Positions 15,850 through 24,551 are shown, counted from the first letter of the stretch. The stretch is 64,000 nucleotides of DNA from JAUVKT01 sp964634565 (GCA_964634565.1 CAZWLP010000003.1:25211-89210), one strand, 5' to 3'. Made by a program: numbers and translations. The notes: generated from the letters alone by a model not told the origin.

Positions 15850-17271
15850 CTAATCAACTCCCTTATATACCCTTACCCAATCAACCTCCATTGAGGAGCT
15901 ACCGTGAATTGGCTTTTCCAGTCCGCCTGTAAATACCATATATAATGGTTCCTGGGGCAGATCAGCGGTCTGGGTAAATATTACGACATCGTTGATTTTC
16001 CAGACCATTTTATCGGGAGTCCATTCAAGGGAATAAATAAAGAAATCCTTTCCGTATTTAGAACTGATAGATGTTTTAACAGACTTAGTGGCACTGCTGA
16101 AATAATCTATCCAGACTTTTCCCTTACCGGTGCGGCAGATATCTATATGAGGAGTAATCTTATCTCCAAGCAATCTGAATGCATGAGACGGACCAACTGC
16201 TGTATTAAGTTTAATCTTGGCCTTAAATGTTCCATATTGCTGTCTGAAGCTTTTACTTGTATTTACCAGGCCGGAAGTATAGCCGAATTCCTTTAGCCTG
16301 AAGCCTCCAAGGAGTGGATTCCAGACTTTCCCATCTGCCTTTTGTGGTTTTGTACATATTTGCAAAAGGCTGCTTCTTACCTCTGTATTATCTTTATCAG
16401 TGTAGCAGTGAAGGTCAGTTTCCTGCGAATAATGGTCTTTAAATAATTTGTCTGCCCAATAATGATTGGTAAGCCATAAGTCTTTGTTAAGAGATTCACC
16501 CTCAAATTCGTCGCTAAAGGTAAGTTCTCTTTTCTTAAGCAGGTCAAATTTATTGGAATCCTTTACCTTGAGGTACCATACTATATCATCGCTCTTTTTA
16601 AGCTTTTCATATTCGTGTTCAGAGATATACATATCTGATTTTTCGAATCTTTTTTTATCCAGCAGGTATTCCTTACGGGATTTAAATTCCTCAGATGCCA
16701 GGTAGTCCTTTAACTCTTCCAGTCTTGAGAGTTTTTGCGAACCATCGATCTGTTTAAAGTTTGCCAGCTCCTTCGAATCCCTGAACTTATAATATGCTTT
16801 AATATCAGGGTTTGACTTTAAATTATTAAATTCATTCAGCAGTTTCTGGTCGTCTGAGCCTTTAAACTCTTTGGATTTTTGCTTCTGCCTGAACTCTCCG
16901 GATTCTACGATCTTCTTAAGATCTTCATATTTGCTGATCTTATCAGATCCATCAAGTTCATTGAATTTATTGAGCTGTGTCCCATTAAGAGTTTTAAAAT
17001 ACAGTTTAATGTCTTTTGCTTTTTGAAGCTTCTTAAACTCGTTTTCCTTATGATACTCTTCAGATGTTTTAAAACTAAGACCCTCAATTTCTTTTTTCTT
17101 TGTTTTAAAGTCAGCTGAGTTAACTACTTCATCCAGCTCATTAAATTTCTTTAGTTCATCAGAATCTGAAAAAGTCTTGAATTTTTCAAATTCATTTATC
17201 AGGTCTATTTCGGCCTGTTCTATCTTGCCTGTTTTTGGGATAAAGCCCAGGGCTAATTTTAGGTTTGCCAT
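15850..17271 (-). CDS. Cytoplasmic GH16-fold protein with N-terminal 70-residue repeats and lost catalytic residues
   Basis: A 473-residue protein with no signal peptide. Residues about 20-235 hold roughly three and a half repeats of about 70 residues, with recurring elements EFxxLKxxxDIKxYxK, LxxFxELDGSxKLSxxEELK and SxEFKxxK. Residues about 250-473 match a GH16 (laminarinase-like) domain: LTFSDEFEG at its start, SGLVNTSKSFRQQYGTFKAK, YSLEWTPDKMVWKIND and MEVDWVRVYK at its end. The GH16 catalytic motif E-x-D-x-x-E should sit after the LLG strand. Here residues 375-380 read HIDICR, so the nucleophile and the acid/base Glu are replaced by His and Arg. It is likely a binding or structural protein rather than a glucanase. 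It is transcribed alone, with its own terminator. Confidence 0.75.
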   Translation of the reverse strand: MANLKLALGFIPKTGKIEQAEIDLINEFEKFKTFSDSDELKKFNELDEVVNSADFKTKKKEIEGLSFKTSEEYHKENEFKKLQKAKDIKLYFKTLNGTQLNKFNELDGSDKISKYEDLKKIVESGEFRQKQKSKEFKGSDDQKLLNEFNNLKSNPDIKAYYKFRDSKELANFKQIDGSQKLSRLEELKDYLASEEFKSRKEYLLDKKRFEKSDMYISEHEYEKLKKSDDIVWYLKVKDSNKFDLLKKRELTFSDEFEGESLNKDLWLTNHYWADKLFKDHYSQETDLHCYTDKDNTEVRSSLLQICTKPQKADGKVWNPLLGGFRLKEFGYTSGLVNTSKSFRQQYGTFKAKIKLNTAVGPSHAFRLLGDKITPHIDICRTGKGKVWIDYFSSATKSVKTSISSKYGKDFFIYSLEWTPDKMVWKINDVVIFTQTADLPQEPLYMVFTGGLEKPIHGSSSMEVDWVRVYKGVD

Positions 17272-17324
17272 AGCTAGGTGTTTTTTGCTTTGTTGGTTAA
17301 AGATACAAATTCTTTTTTAAAACA

Positions 17325-17352
17325 GACAAAAGACTAAAGACGAAGGACAAAA
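17325..17352 (-). repeat. Degenerate heptanucleotide repeat array, copy 4 (opposite orientation)
   Basis: The plus strand reads GACAAAA, GACTAAA, GACGAAG, GACAAAA in exact 7-base register. Reversed, the units are TTTTGTC, CTTCGTC, TTTAGTC and TTTTGTC, the same class as the pyrimidine-rich copies elsewhere. It lies in the 357-base region between the GH16-like gene and the tetR gene. Apart from this array and the tetR promoter, that region is AT-rich with nothing else recognised. Confidence 0.75.
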
Positions 17353-17527
17353 GCGTTAATTGAACAATTGGTCATAGTATAAATTTATTTATGGCTAATG
17401 CGCCATTATTATAAGATTAAGCAGCAACTATTTTGTATGAACGGGATTAAATATTAATATATTTATTAATATAAAGTGCTATATAGCAATACGATACGAT
17501 AAATCTGAATTTTTTTATGTAAAATAC

Positions 17528-17572
17528 TTGACAGAGGGGGTATTATTGTTTTATATTTGAACAGTCGTTCAA
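17528..17572 (+). promoter_or_regulatory. Promoter and probable TetR operator of the export operon
   Basis: A -7 element TATATTTG (17552-17559) fits TAnnTTTG exactly, with a CTTG(AC) about 21 bases upstream as a possible -33 element. Overlapping the -7 element is a perfect dyad TTGAAC-N4-GTTCAA (17557-17572). Its place over the polymerase site, directly before a tetR gene, indicates autorepression. Confidence 0.7.
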
Positions 17573-17628
17573 TTAAAGACGATTTTATTTTTTTCCATAT
17601 AAATGACTGAACGCTTAATCAAAAATAT

Positions 17629-18207
17629 ATGTCACCCAGGACCAAACAACAATTTAGAGAGATAAGGGAAGGAAAAAAGGCTCTGATAATGGGAGTGGCC
17701 CTTGAGCTATTTGCCGAAGAGGGTTTTCACAGTGCATCTATAAGTAAGATATCTGCAAGGGCCGGTATATCTAAAGGATTGCTGTATAATTATTTTGAAA
17801 GCAAAGAACACCTTATAAAGGAGATAATTGAGGATGGCCTTGACCGTGTCTTTGATATGCTTGATCCCAATAGGGATGGTATAGTAACAAGGCAGGAGAT
17901 GCAGGCCTTTATTGAATTAATGTTTGATATGATGAGATCTAACCTTAAATTCTGGTCCTTATATTTGTCTCTTATGCTGCAGCCTCCTGTTCTTGAACTG
18001 GTAAGGGATAGAATTGAAAAGCTCTATAGCAGCTATATCCCTATGCTCACAAAATATTTTGAGGCACTGGGGCATGAAGATCCATTGACCGATGCCTATA
18101 TCTTCGGCTCTCTTCTTGATGGAGTAGGGTTTGGTATAATAACTAATCCTGAGAATTTTCCACTTGAAAAAGTTAAAAACAGACTGATACAATTATACTG
18201 CTCATAA
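17629..18207 (+). CDS. TetR/AcrR-family transcriptional regulator
   Basis: A 192-residue regulator with an N-terminal helix-turn-helix (ASISKISARAGISKGLLYNYFESKEHLI, about residues 35-65) and a divergent ligand-binding C-terminal domain. It probably represses its own operon through the dyad over its promoter. The downstream genes, 11 bases away and onward to 24.5 kb, are all in the same direction and encode a LolA-like carrier, an ABC transporter, a barrel and a methyltransferase. The inducing ligand may be the exported substrate. Confidence 0.9.
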   Translation: MSPRTKQQFREIREGKKALIMGVALELFAEEGFHSASISKISARAGISKGLLYNYFESKEHLIKEIIEDGLDRVFDMLDPNRDGIVTRQEMQAFIELMFDMMRSNLKFWSLYLSLMLQPPVLELVRDRIEKLYSSYIPMLTKYFEALGHEDPLTDAYIFGSLLDGVGFGIITNPENFPLEKVKNRLIQLYCS

Positions 18208-18218
18208 AATCTTCTAAT

Positions 18219-18980
18219 ATGAAAAGACAATCATTAATTCTGAAGTTTATCTCTTTGCTCTTAGCCCTTTGTCCTTTGCTACTCAAAGCTCAGGATGCTA
18301 AAGAGATAGTAAGAATGGCCAATGAGAAATTTAACGGTGAAAAATCCAGCGTAGGGCTTATGTCTATGACAATTGTCAGACCAACATGGGAAAGGACAAT
18401 TTCCTTTAAAAACTGGACATCAGGCACTGAGAACGCATTAACATTAATAACAGCTCCTGCAAGGGACAGGGGTCAGACATTTCTGAAGCGCGGAACAGAG
18501 ATGTGGACATGGACGCCATCGATAAGCAGGCTTACGAAACTTCCCCCGTCAATGATGTCGCAGGGATGGATGGGATCGGACTATACAAATGATGATATTC
18601 TTAAAGAATCGTCGGTTGTAGACGATTATACTCATAAGATTATCGGAGAGGAAGAAATTGACGGAAGGCCCTGCTATAAGATTGAGCTTGTGGCAAAGGA
18701 AGATGCAGCTGTAATATGGGGTCATCAGATAAGGTGGATCGATAAGAAGGATCTGTTATTTCTTAAATCGGAACTCTATGATGAGGATGGCTATCTTATC
18801 AGAACAGAGCTTGGGAGTGATATTAAATTAATGGATGGAAGGCTTATTCCAACAAGGCTCGAACTGATACCTGAAGAAGAAGAAGGATATAAGACTATTG
18901 TGGTATTTGAGAAACTGGAATTTAATAAGCCGGTAGATGAGGGATTTTTCTCTCAGCAGAATATGAAAAGAGTAAGATAA
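18219..18980 (+). CDS. LolA-like outer-membrane lipoprotein-sorting protein
   Basis: A 253-residue secreted protein. The signal peptide ends LLLKAQ near residue 25, and its hydrophobic core (about residues 12-21) is encoded by a heptamer array. The mature part matches the LolA-like family found beside transporters: VGLMSMTIVRPTWERTISFKNW, RDRGQTFLKRGTEMWTW and SRLTKLPPSMMSQGWMGSDYTNDD. Related domains carry lipoproteins or other lipids across the periplasm. It sits between the regulator and the two permeases, the place for a periplasmic carrier. Confidence 0.85.
   Translation: MKRQSLILKFISLLLALCPLLLKAQDAKEIVRMANEKFNGEKSSVGLMSMTIVRPTWERTISFKNWTSGTENALTLITAPARDRGQTFLKRGTEMWTWTPSISRLTKLPPSMMSQGWMGSDYTNDDILKESSVVDDYTHKIIGEEEIDGRPCYKIELVAKEDAAVIWGHQIRWIDKKDLLFLKSELYDEDGYLIRTELGSDIKLMDGRLIPTRLELIPEEEEGYKTIVVFEKLEFNKPVDEGFFSQQNMKRVR
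18254..18281 (+). repeat. Heptanucleotide repeat array within a signal peptide, copy 5
   Basis: Four units in 7-base register: TTTGCTC, TTAGCCC, TTTGTCC, TTTGCTA. They encode the leucine-rich core of the LolA-like protein's signal peptide in one of the three frames. Confidence 0.65.
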
Positions 18981-18991
18981 AATCACTTATA

Positions 18992-20404
18992 ATGAGAAAT
19001 TACAAAATGGCCTGGAGGAATCTATGGAGGAATCGCAGGCGAACCATGATAACAATAGCTTCAGTCTTTTTTGCTGTCTTTTTTGCTCTTTTGATGAGGT
19101 CCCTGCAGCTGGGGACATATGATTATATGTTTAATAATATAATTGAAACATATTCGGGACATATACAGATTCAGAATGAGCATTTCTGGGAAGACAGGAT
19201 TGTTGACAATACTTTTGAATTTAATGACGAGCTAAGAGATAAGTTGATGGCTGATGAAAATGTTATTACTGCCATACCCCGGTTTGAATCATTTGCCCTG
19301 GCATCAAGCGGTTCCAGAACAAAAGGAGTAATGGTAATGGGAATTGATCCGGAAAAGGAATCTGATCTTTCAGATGTTAAGAATAAGCTGGTTAAATATA
19401 CCTTATCTGATAAAGCAATTACAGCCCTTGAGAAGGAAGATATACCCTCCGGAATAAAATCCAATATGCAACTTTTTAGTGGTAATTCATATGCATCTGA
19501 TGGACGGATTCTTCTCGACCTCGGGGTTAAGGAAAAGGATACGGATTCGATATTAGCATTTCTTAAGAAATATGCCTCTGTTGATAATAGCTACCTTGTC
19601 TCTGGCGAGCCCGGAGCATTGCTTGGCAGCAGTCTTGCCAGATACCTTGGACTGCAAAAAGGAGATACTATAGTACTTCTGGGCCAGGGTTATCATGGCA
19701 CAACAGCAGCAGGTAAGTATGTAATTAAGGGTCTTGTAAGTCTGCCCGCCCCCGATCTTGAAAGCCAGATAGTTTATCTGCCGGTGGGCATCTGCCAGAA
19801 TCTTTACGGAGCAGAGGGAATGCTGACTTCAATTGCCTTAAAGCTTAATAATACAAAGGATAAGGATGTTGAAAACACAATTTTCAGGCTTGAGGAAAAC
19901 CTCGAATCACCATACCGGGTGCTGGGCTGGAAAGAAATGAATGAAACGATAGTACAACAGATGGAAGCAGATAATCAGAGTGGTATGATTATGATAGGTA
20001 TATTGTATCTGGTAATTGCTTTCGGGGTATTCGGAACAGTATTAATGATGACCGCCGAGAGAAGGAGGGAGTTTGGAGTAATAGTATCAATAGGCATGCA
20101 AAAAGTTAAACTGGCTTCCATTATGGTAATAGAGATGCTATATATCGGATTGTCGGGAATTTTACTGGGAGTAATAGTTTCAACACCTGTTATTATATAT
20201 GGATTTTATCATCCAATAAGGTTATCGGGAGAGGTGGCAAAGATGATGGAGGATTATGGTTTTGAGCCGGTAATGGCCTTTCTTTGGATTGATAAATATT
20301 TTCTCTGGCAGTCTGTAGTTGTGGGAATTATAGTCTTGTTATCGGTGTTTTACCCTGTAAGGAAAATATTAAGACTGAAAGAAATAAATGCTATCAAGGC
20401 TTAA
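18992..20404 (+). CDS. ABC transporter permease, FtsX/LolE type (first)
   Basis: A 470-residue permease with the MacB/LolCE layout: one membrane segment near the N-terminus (after MAWRNLWRNRRRTMITIASV), a large periplasmic domain, then three membrane segments in the C-terminal 150 residues (around GMIMIGILYLVIAFGVFGTVL and onward). Such permeases extract lipoproteins or drive export mechanically rather than carry solutes through a pore. It pairs with the similar permease starting 11 bases after its stop. Confidence 0.85.
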   Translation: MRNYKMAWRNLWRNRRRTMITIASVFFAVFFALLMRSLQLGTYDYMFNNIIETYSGHIQIQNEHFWEDRIVDNTFEFNDELRDKLMADENVITAIPRFESFALASSGSRTKGVMVMGIDPEKESDLSDVKNKLVKYTLSDKAITALEKEDIPSGIKSNMQLFSGNSYASDGRILLDLGVKEKDTDSILAFLKKYASVDNSYLVSGEPGALLGSSLARYLGLQKGDTIVLLGQGYHGTTAAGKYVIKGLVSLPAPDLESQIVYLPVGICQNLYGAEGMLTSIALKLNNTKDKDVENTIFRLEENLESPYRVLGWKEMNETIVQQMEADNQSGMIMIGILYLVIAFGVFGTVLMMTAERRREFGVIVSIGMQKVKLASIMVIEMLYIGLSGILLGVIVSTPVIIYGFYHPIRLSGEVAKMMEDYGFEPVMAFLWIDKYFLWQSVVVGIIVLLSVFYPVRKILRLKEINAIKA

Positions 20405-20415
20405 AGAATACAGAA

Positions 20416-21840
20416 ATGATTACAAAAACAGCTTGGAAAAATATTTGGAGAAACAAGGTAAGAAGCCTGGTAGTGATAGGATCTGTCGCAGTAGGGATCT
20501 TTTGCGGAGTCTTTGCTATAGGCGTAATGGAGGGGGCAATGAAACAGAGAATAGACTCTGCTCTTAACAATGAGGTTTCAGACATTCAGCTTACTAATCC
20601 TGATTTCAGGTCGAATAATGACCTGGTATATAGTATAAGCAATGCCGGTGCTATAAGGAGTAAAATTACTAAGGTTGACGGTGTCGAATCGGTGGCTTCA
20701 AGAACCGTGGTAATTGGAATGGCCAATTCAGCATCAAAAAGTCAGGGAGTGCAGATAAACGGAATTATTCCCTCCGAGGAAAAAGAGGTATTTACTCTTT
20801 ATAAAGAGCTGGCTCCTGAAACAGGCGAATATTTTAGTAAGGAGAAGGGATATGGTTATGCGTATATTGGAGTTGACCTTGCAAAATCGCTTAATATAAT
20901 AAGATATATAGTAGATGATGATCTCTTCGGGGTACTGAGAGAACAGCAGGTGCCTGAAAAGACAATAGAAAAGCTATATCGGTTTAAGGATACCAGATTC
21001 AAGAATGAAAAAAGTTTTAAGAAAGAACTGAAAGATGTTCTGGATAAAACGGAGTTACAGAAATATGGATATATTATCAGAAAGGAAGCTGAGAATTTTA
21101 GCCAGAGAGCAAGACTTACTCTAAGCTTTCTGGATAGTGAGAATAATATGACAGGCGGCAGGTTCCGCATTGTCGGGCTATATGATATACCAAATAGTAT
21201 GTACGAAAATATGCAGGTATTTGTAATGCAGGACCAACTTCTTGACCTGATTGGATCAGAGAATATCGTTCATGAACTTATTGTAAAAGTTAGCGACCCC
21301 GGGCAGGCCAGTGACGTGGCCGGTGAACTATCTGGCTTATTCCCTGATCTTCAGGTAATGACCTGGCAGAAACTTGCTCCCGACCTGGCAATGATGTCGG
21401 AGATGACCGGTATTATGTATGGCTTCTTTATGGGAATAATACTGGCTGCGCTGGCCTTTGGCATCGTAAATACAATGCTTATGGTTGTTCTGGAAAGAAC
21501 CAGGGAGCTGGGCATGTTGTCGGCTATTGGAATGAATAAGAAAAAGATCTTCAGGATGATAATGACAGAGTCTGTCTTTCTTTCATTAAGCGGGGGTCTT
21601 GTCGGAATGGTGTTGGGGAAGATACTTATCTGGGCAAGCTCTAAAAATGGTATTAGTCTTACATCTATGAAGGAGGGATTTGAAGGGATGGGTTTTTCGG
21701 CTATTATTTATCCTGATATAGGGAACGATTTCTTTTTACTGGTAGTTATACTGATAATTATTACGGGTATTTTATCCTCAATATACCCTGCCCTGAAGGC
21801 CTTAAACCTTGATACGGCAGAAGCACTTAGAACTGAATAA
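20416..21840 (+). CDS. ABC transporter permease, FtsX/LolE type (second)
   Basis: A 474-residue permease with the same topology as its upstream neighbour (TAWKNIWRNKVRSLVVIGSV at the N-terminus, three C-terminal membrane segments). It carries the conserved FtsX motif ERTRELGMLSAIGMNKKKI between segments. The two permeases are related but different, which suggests a heterodimer like LolCE. Confidence 0.85.
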   Translation: MITKTAWKNIWRNKVRSLVVIGSVAVGIFCGVFAIGVMEGAMKQRIDSALNNEVSDIQLTNPDFRSNNDLVYSISNAGAIRSKITKVDGVESVASRTVVIGMANSASKSQGVQINGIIPSEEKEVFTLYKELAPETGEYFSKEKGYGYAYIGVDLAKSLNIIRYIVDDDLFGVLREQQVPEKTIEKLYRFKDTRFKNEKSFKKELKDVLDKTELQKYGYIIRKEAENFSQRARLTLSFLDSENNMTGGRFRIVGLYDIPNSMYENMQVFVMQDQLLDLIGSENIVHELIVKVSDPGQASDVAGELSGLFPDLQVMTWQKLAPDLAMMSEMTGIMYGFFMGIILAALAFGIVNTMLMVVLERTRELGMLSAIGMNKKKIFRMIMTESVFLSLSGGLVGMVLGKILIWASSKNGISLTSMKEGFEGMGFSAIIYPDIGNDFFLLVVILIIITGILSSIYPALKALNLDTAEALRTE

Positions 21841-21863
21841 GAAACAATATAAAATAAACAACA

Positions 21864-22547
21864 ATGAAAGTACTTGAATTAAACGATGTACATAAGATAT
21901 ATAACGAGACTGAAGTGGAAGTCCATGCCGTTAATGGAGTTAACCTTGATTTTGAAGAAGGTGAGTTTGCGGCTATTGTGGGTCCTTCCGGGTCGGGAAA
22001 AACCACTCTTTTAAATATGATCGGGGGTCTTGATAAACCATCATCAGGAAAAATTCTTGTTGATGGTAAGGATCTGGCAAAGTTTAAATCTTCGGAGATA
22101 ATCGACTTCAGGATGAGGAATATTGGCTTTGTTTTTCAATCTTATAATCTTATCCCTGTTCTTACGGCGAAGGAGAATGTTGAATTTATAATGAGTCTTC
22201 AAAAGATGCCGAAAGCAGAAAGGGAAAGGCGTACAATGGAGCTGCTTGAATCTGTTGGACTCGGCGACAGGGCAAACAGTCGACCTTCAAAGCTTTCCGG
22301 TGGTCAGCAGCAAAGGATTGCCGTAGCAAGGGCCCTGGCATCAAAGCCAAAGTTTATTCTGGCCGATGAGCCTACTGCCAACCTTGACTCAAAATCAACG
22401 GCTAACTTGCTCGAGATAATGGAAAAGCTTAATAAAGAAGAAAATATAACCTTTATTTTTTCAACTCACGATGCAAGAGTGGTTAAGAAGGCAAGAAGGG
22501 TTATTACCCTTGAAGACGGGAAGATTGTTTCTGATAAAATCCATTGA
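21864..22547 (+). CDS. ABC transporter ATP-binding protein, LolD/MacB type
   Basis: A 227-residue ATPase with Walker A GPSGSGKTTLLN, Q-loop VFQSYNLIPVLT, signature LSGGQQQRIAVARAL and Walker B FILADEPTANLD, all typical of the LolD group. It powers the two upstream permeases. It begins 23 bases after the second permease and is followed 3 bases later by the barrel gene. Confidence 0.93.
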   Translation: MKVLELNDVHKIYNETEVEVHAVNGVNLDFEEGEFAAIVGPSGSGKTTLLNMIGGLDKPSSGKILVDGKDLAKFKSSEIIDFRMRNIGFVFQSYNLIPVLTAKENVEFIMSLQKMPKAERERRTMELLESVGLGDRANSRPSKLSGGQQQRIAVARALASKPKFILADEPTANLDSKSTANLLEIMEKLNKEENITFIFSTHDARVVKKARRVITLEDGKIVSDKIH

Positions 22548-22550
22548 TTT

Positions 22551-23711
22551 ATGAGGCTTTCTATTCTAAAGCTTAATGTGCTATTACTACTCTTATTGTT
22601 TATTGTTCCTGCAAATGCTCAGGAGGGAAATACAGGTGTAACGGCAAAGGGCTATGTTACGACAATGCAGAGTGCGATGTTTGAGGATTTCAGCGACTTA
22701 TGGACCACAGATAACCTGATACATAACCGCCTGAATTTTAGATTGTATTCCGGATCGAGACTAAGCTTTGGGCTGGAGATGAGGAACAGAATCTTTACAG
22801 GCGACATGCTTCGTCTGGATCAGGAGTATGCCACAAGGATTGACCGGGACAGGGGCTGGCTTGATATGAGCTGGAATATAATTGATAAGGAATCTGTGAT
22901 TTTTAACACTTTTTTCGACAGACTCTGGGTCGACTATAGCGGAGATAATTACCAGGTACGGCTGGGCCGTCAGCGGATAAACTGGGGACAGGCCCTTGTA
23001 TGGAACCCCAATGATGTGTTTAATGCTTATTCCTATTTTGATTTTGATTATCCCGAGCGACCCGGAAGCGATGCAATAAGAGTACAAATATACCCCACAT
23101 TCTCATCAACGATAGAATTTGCGGCCAAGGTTGATTCAGACGAGCAGATAACAGTGGCAGCTTTGTACAGGTTTAATAAGTGGGGTTACGATATACAGTT
23201 TCTGGGTGGATATGTTGGAGGTACCGACTGGGTACTTGGAACCGGATGGTCGGGGGCCTTTGGTAATATCTCTTTCAGGGGAGAGATAAGCTGGTTTCAA
23301 CCCGAAAATAATTTCAGAGATAGCACAGGAACAGGGCTTTTTACTGTGGGCCTAGACAGGTCTTTTTCGAATAATGCCACCCTGCAGTTTCAGGTAATGT
23401 ACTGTAATTCTCCTGTTGATTTTAACGACTTTGACTCTTTTTATGCCGGTAATCTTTCTGCAAAAGACCTGGCTTTTTCAGATATTTCTTTATTCGCCGC
23501 GTTTCAGTACCCTGTAACACCTCTGATTAATATTGGGGTTTCGTCAATTTATTATCCCGGAATTAAGGGCTATTTTGCGGGCCCGACCTTTGATGCCTCA
23601 TTGGCCGAAAATATTGATTTCTCATTTCTCTGGCAGTATTTTAAAGCAGATATGCTAAGCGATAATATTGAAATGAACCTTGCCTTTCTGAGATTAAAAT
23701 ACAGTTTCTGA
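22551..23711 (+). CDS. DUF1302-like outer-membrane beta-barrel protein
   Basis: A 386-residue protein with a signal peptide ending VPANAQ near residue 24 and strand-rich sequence ending LRLKYSF. The segment VRLGRQRINWGQALVWNPND, followed by FDYPERPGSDAIR, resembles the conserved core of DUF1302 porin-like proteins. In Proteobacteria those occur with LolA-like proteins and lipid or steroid transporters. Here it directly follows a LolD-like ATPase, so it is a candidate outer-membrane end of the same export route. Confidence 0.7.
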   Translation: MRLSILKLNVLLLLLLFIVPANAQEGNTGVTAKGYVTTMQSAMFEDFSDLWTTDNLIHNRLNFRLYSGSRLSFGLEMRNRIFTGDMLRLDQEYATRIDRDRGWLDMSWNIIDKESVIFNTFFDRLWVDYSGDNYQVRLGRQRINWGQALVWNPNDVFNAYSYFDFDYPERPGSDAIRVQIYPTFSSTIEFAAKVDSDEQITVAALYRFNKWGYDIQFLGGYVGGTDWVLGTGWSGAFGNISFRGEISWFQPENNFRDSTGTGLFTVGLDRSFSNNATLQFQVMYCNSPVDFNDFDSFYAGNLSAKDLAFSDISLFAAFQYPVTPLINIGVSSIYYPGIKGYFAGPTFDASLAENIDFSFLWQYFKADMLSDNIEMNLAFLRLKYSF

Positions 23712-23747
23712 TAATTTTCTTACTTTAGTCATCTTAAAAAAGAAGAA

Positions 23748-24476
23748 ATGGCATTAGTACATGAAATGGAAAAAAGCGGTAACTGGCTTTTTAAAAGAAG
23801 AGGCTGGCTGCCAGTATTATTTTTAATCCCCGCATTTGCTTTTTTATACTATGGGAAAAGGATTGATTATGATCTTTCGACTGAAATAATATTTATAGTT
23901 GTTGGTATGAGCGGTCAGCTTATCAGGGCTCTCACGGTAGGCCGCACACCAAAGGGCACATCGGGAAGAAATATCAAGGGGCAGGTTGCCCGGCAAATAA
24001 ACACTACCGGAATTTATTCTTTATTAAGGCATCCCCTTTATCTGGGTAATTTCCTAATGTGGCTAGGGCCTGTTTTGTTCCTGAGGTCTCTCTGGTTTAC
24101 ATTATTCTTTTGTCTTCTCTACTTCCTGTACTATGAAAGGATAATGTTTGCGGAAGAACAATTTTTAAGAAAGAAGTTTGGAGATCAATATGATATCTGG
24201 TCAGAAAAAGTGAGAGCAATTTTGCCATCGTTCGGGAATTACCAGAAAGCCGATTTGCCATTCTCTCTCAGAAATGTTTTAAAAAGAGAATATCACGGAC
24301 TGGCTAATATGTTTATAATATTTTCTTTGCTCGACCTGGCAAGAAATTATATTAATGATTTAAATATTATGCTTAATCCTCTATGGATGTGGTCGATAAT
24401 ACCGGTAATGATATTCTGGGCAGTAATCAGGATCCTTGTTAAGCGCACTAAAACGCTGAGCGTTAAGGGTCGATAG
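23748..24476 (+). CDS. Isoprenylcysteine/phospholipid-type integral membrane methyltransferase
   Basis: A 242-residue polytopic protein. Its central part (GIYSLLRHPLYLGNFLMW, then YYERIMFAEEQFLRKKFGDQY) matches the SAM-binding C-terminal region of the ICMT/PEMT membrane methyltransferase family, in which RHP and the later E...FL.KKFG.Y motif contact SAM and substrate. It is the last gene of the TetR-started series (36-base gap), so its substrate may be the lipid or lipidated cargo of the transporter. That link is inference from position. Confidence 0.75.
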   Translation: MALVHEMEKSGNWLFKRRGWLPVLFLIPAFAFLYYGKRIDYDLSTEIIFIVVGMSGQLIRALTVGRTPKGTSGRNIKGQVARQINTTGIYSLLRHPLYLGNFLMWLGPVLFLRSLWFTLFFCLLYFLYYERIMFAEEQFLRKKFGDQYDIWSEKVRAILPSFGNYQKADLPFSLRNVLKREYHGLANMFIIFSLLDLARNYINDLNIMLNPLWMWSIIPVMIFWAVIRILVKRTKTLSVKGR

Positions 24477-24543
24477 GGCTTTATTTAAAACTCTTAATAT
24501 ATCCGGCAAAAATAATTTTCATCATCGTACAGACTAATTCACT

Positions 24544-24551
24544 TATCTTTA
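24544..24551 (+). promoter_or_regulatory. Possible -7 element before yidD
   Basis: TATCTTTA differs from TAnnTTTG by one base and lies 7 bases before the yidD ATG, which would make the transcript almost leaderless. An almost identical stretch (TTATCTTTACSG) occurs before the Fur-family gene at 57494. Confidence 0.3.

Noticed and set aside
17440..17475. AT-only inverted repeat upstream of tetR
   Set aside because: The arms consist of A and T only in a very AT-rich stretch and are expected by chance. The TTGAAC-N4-GTTCAA dyad is a better operator.
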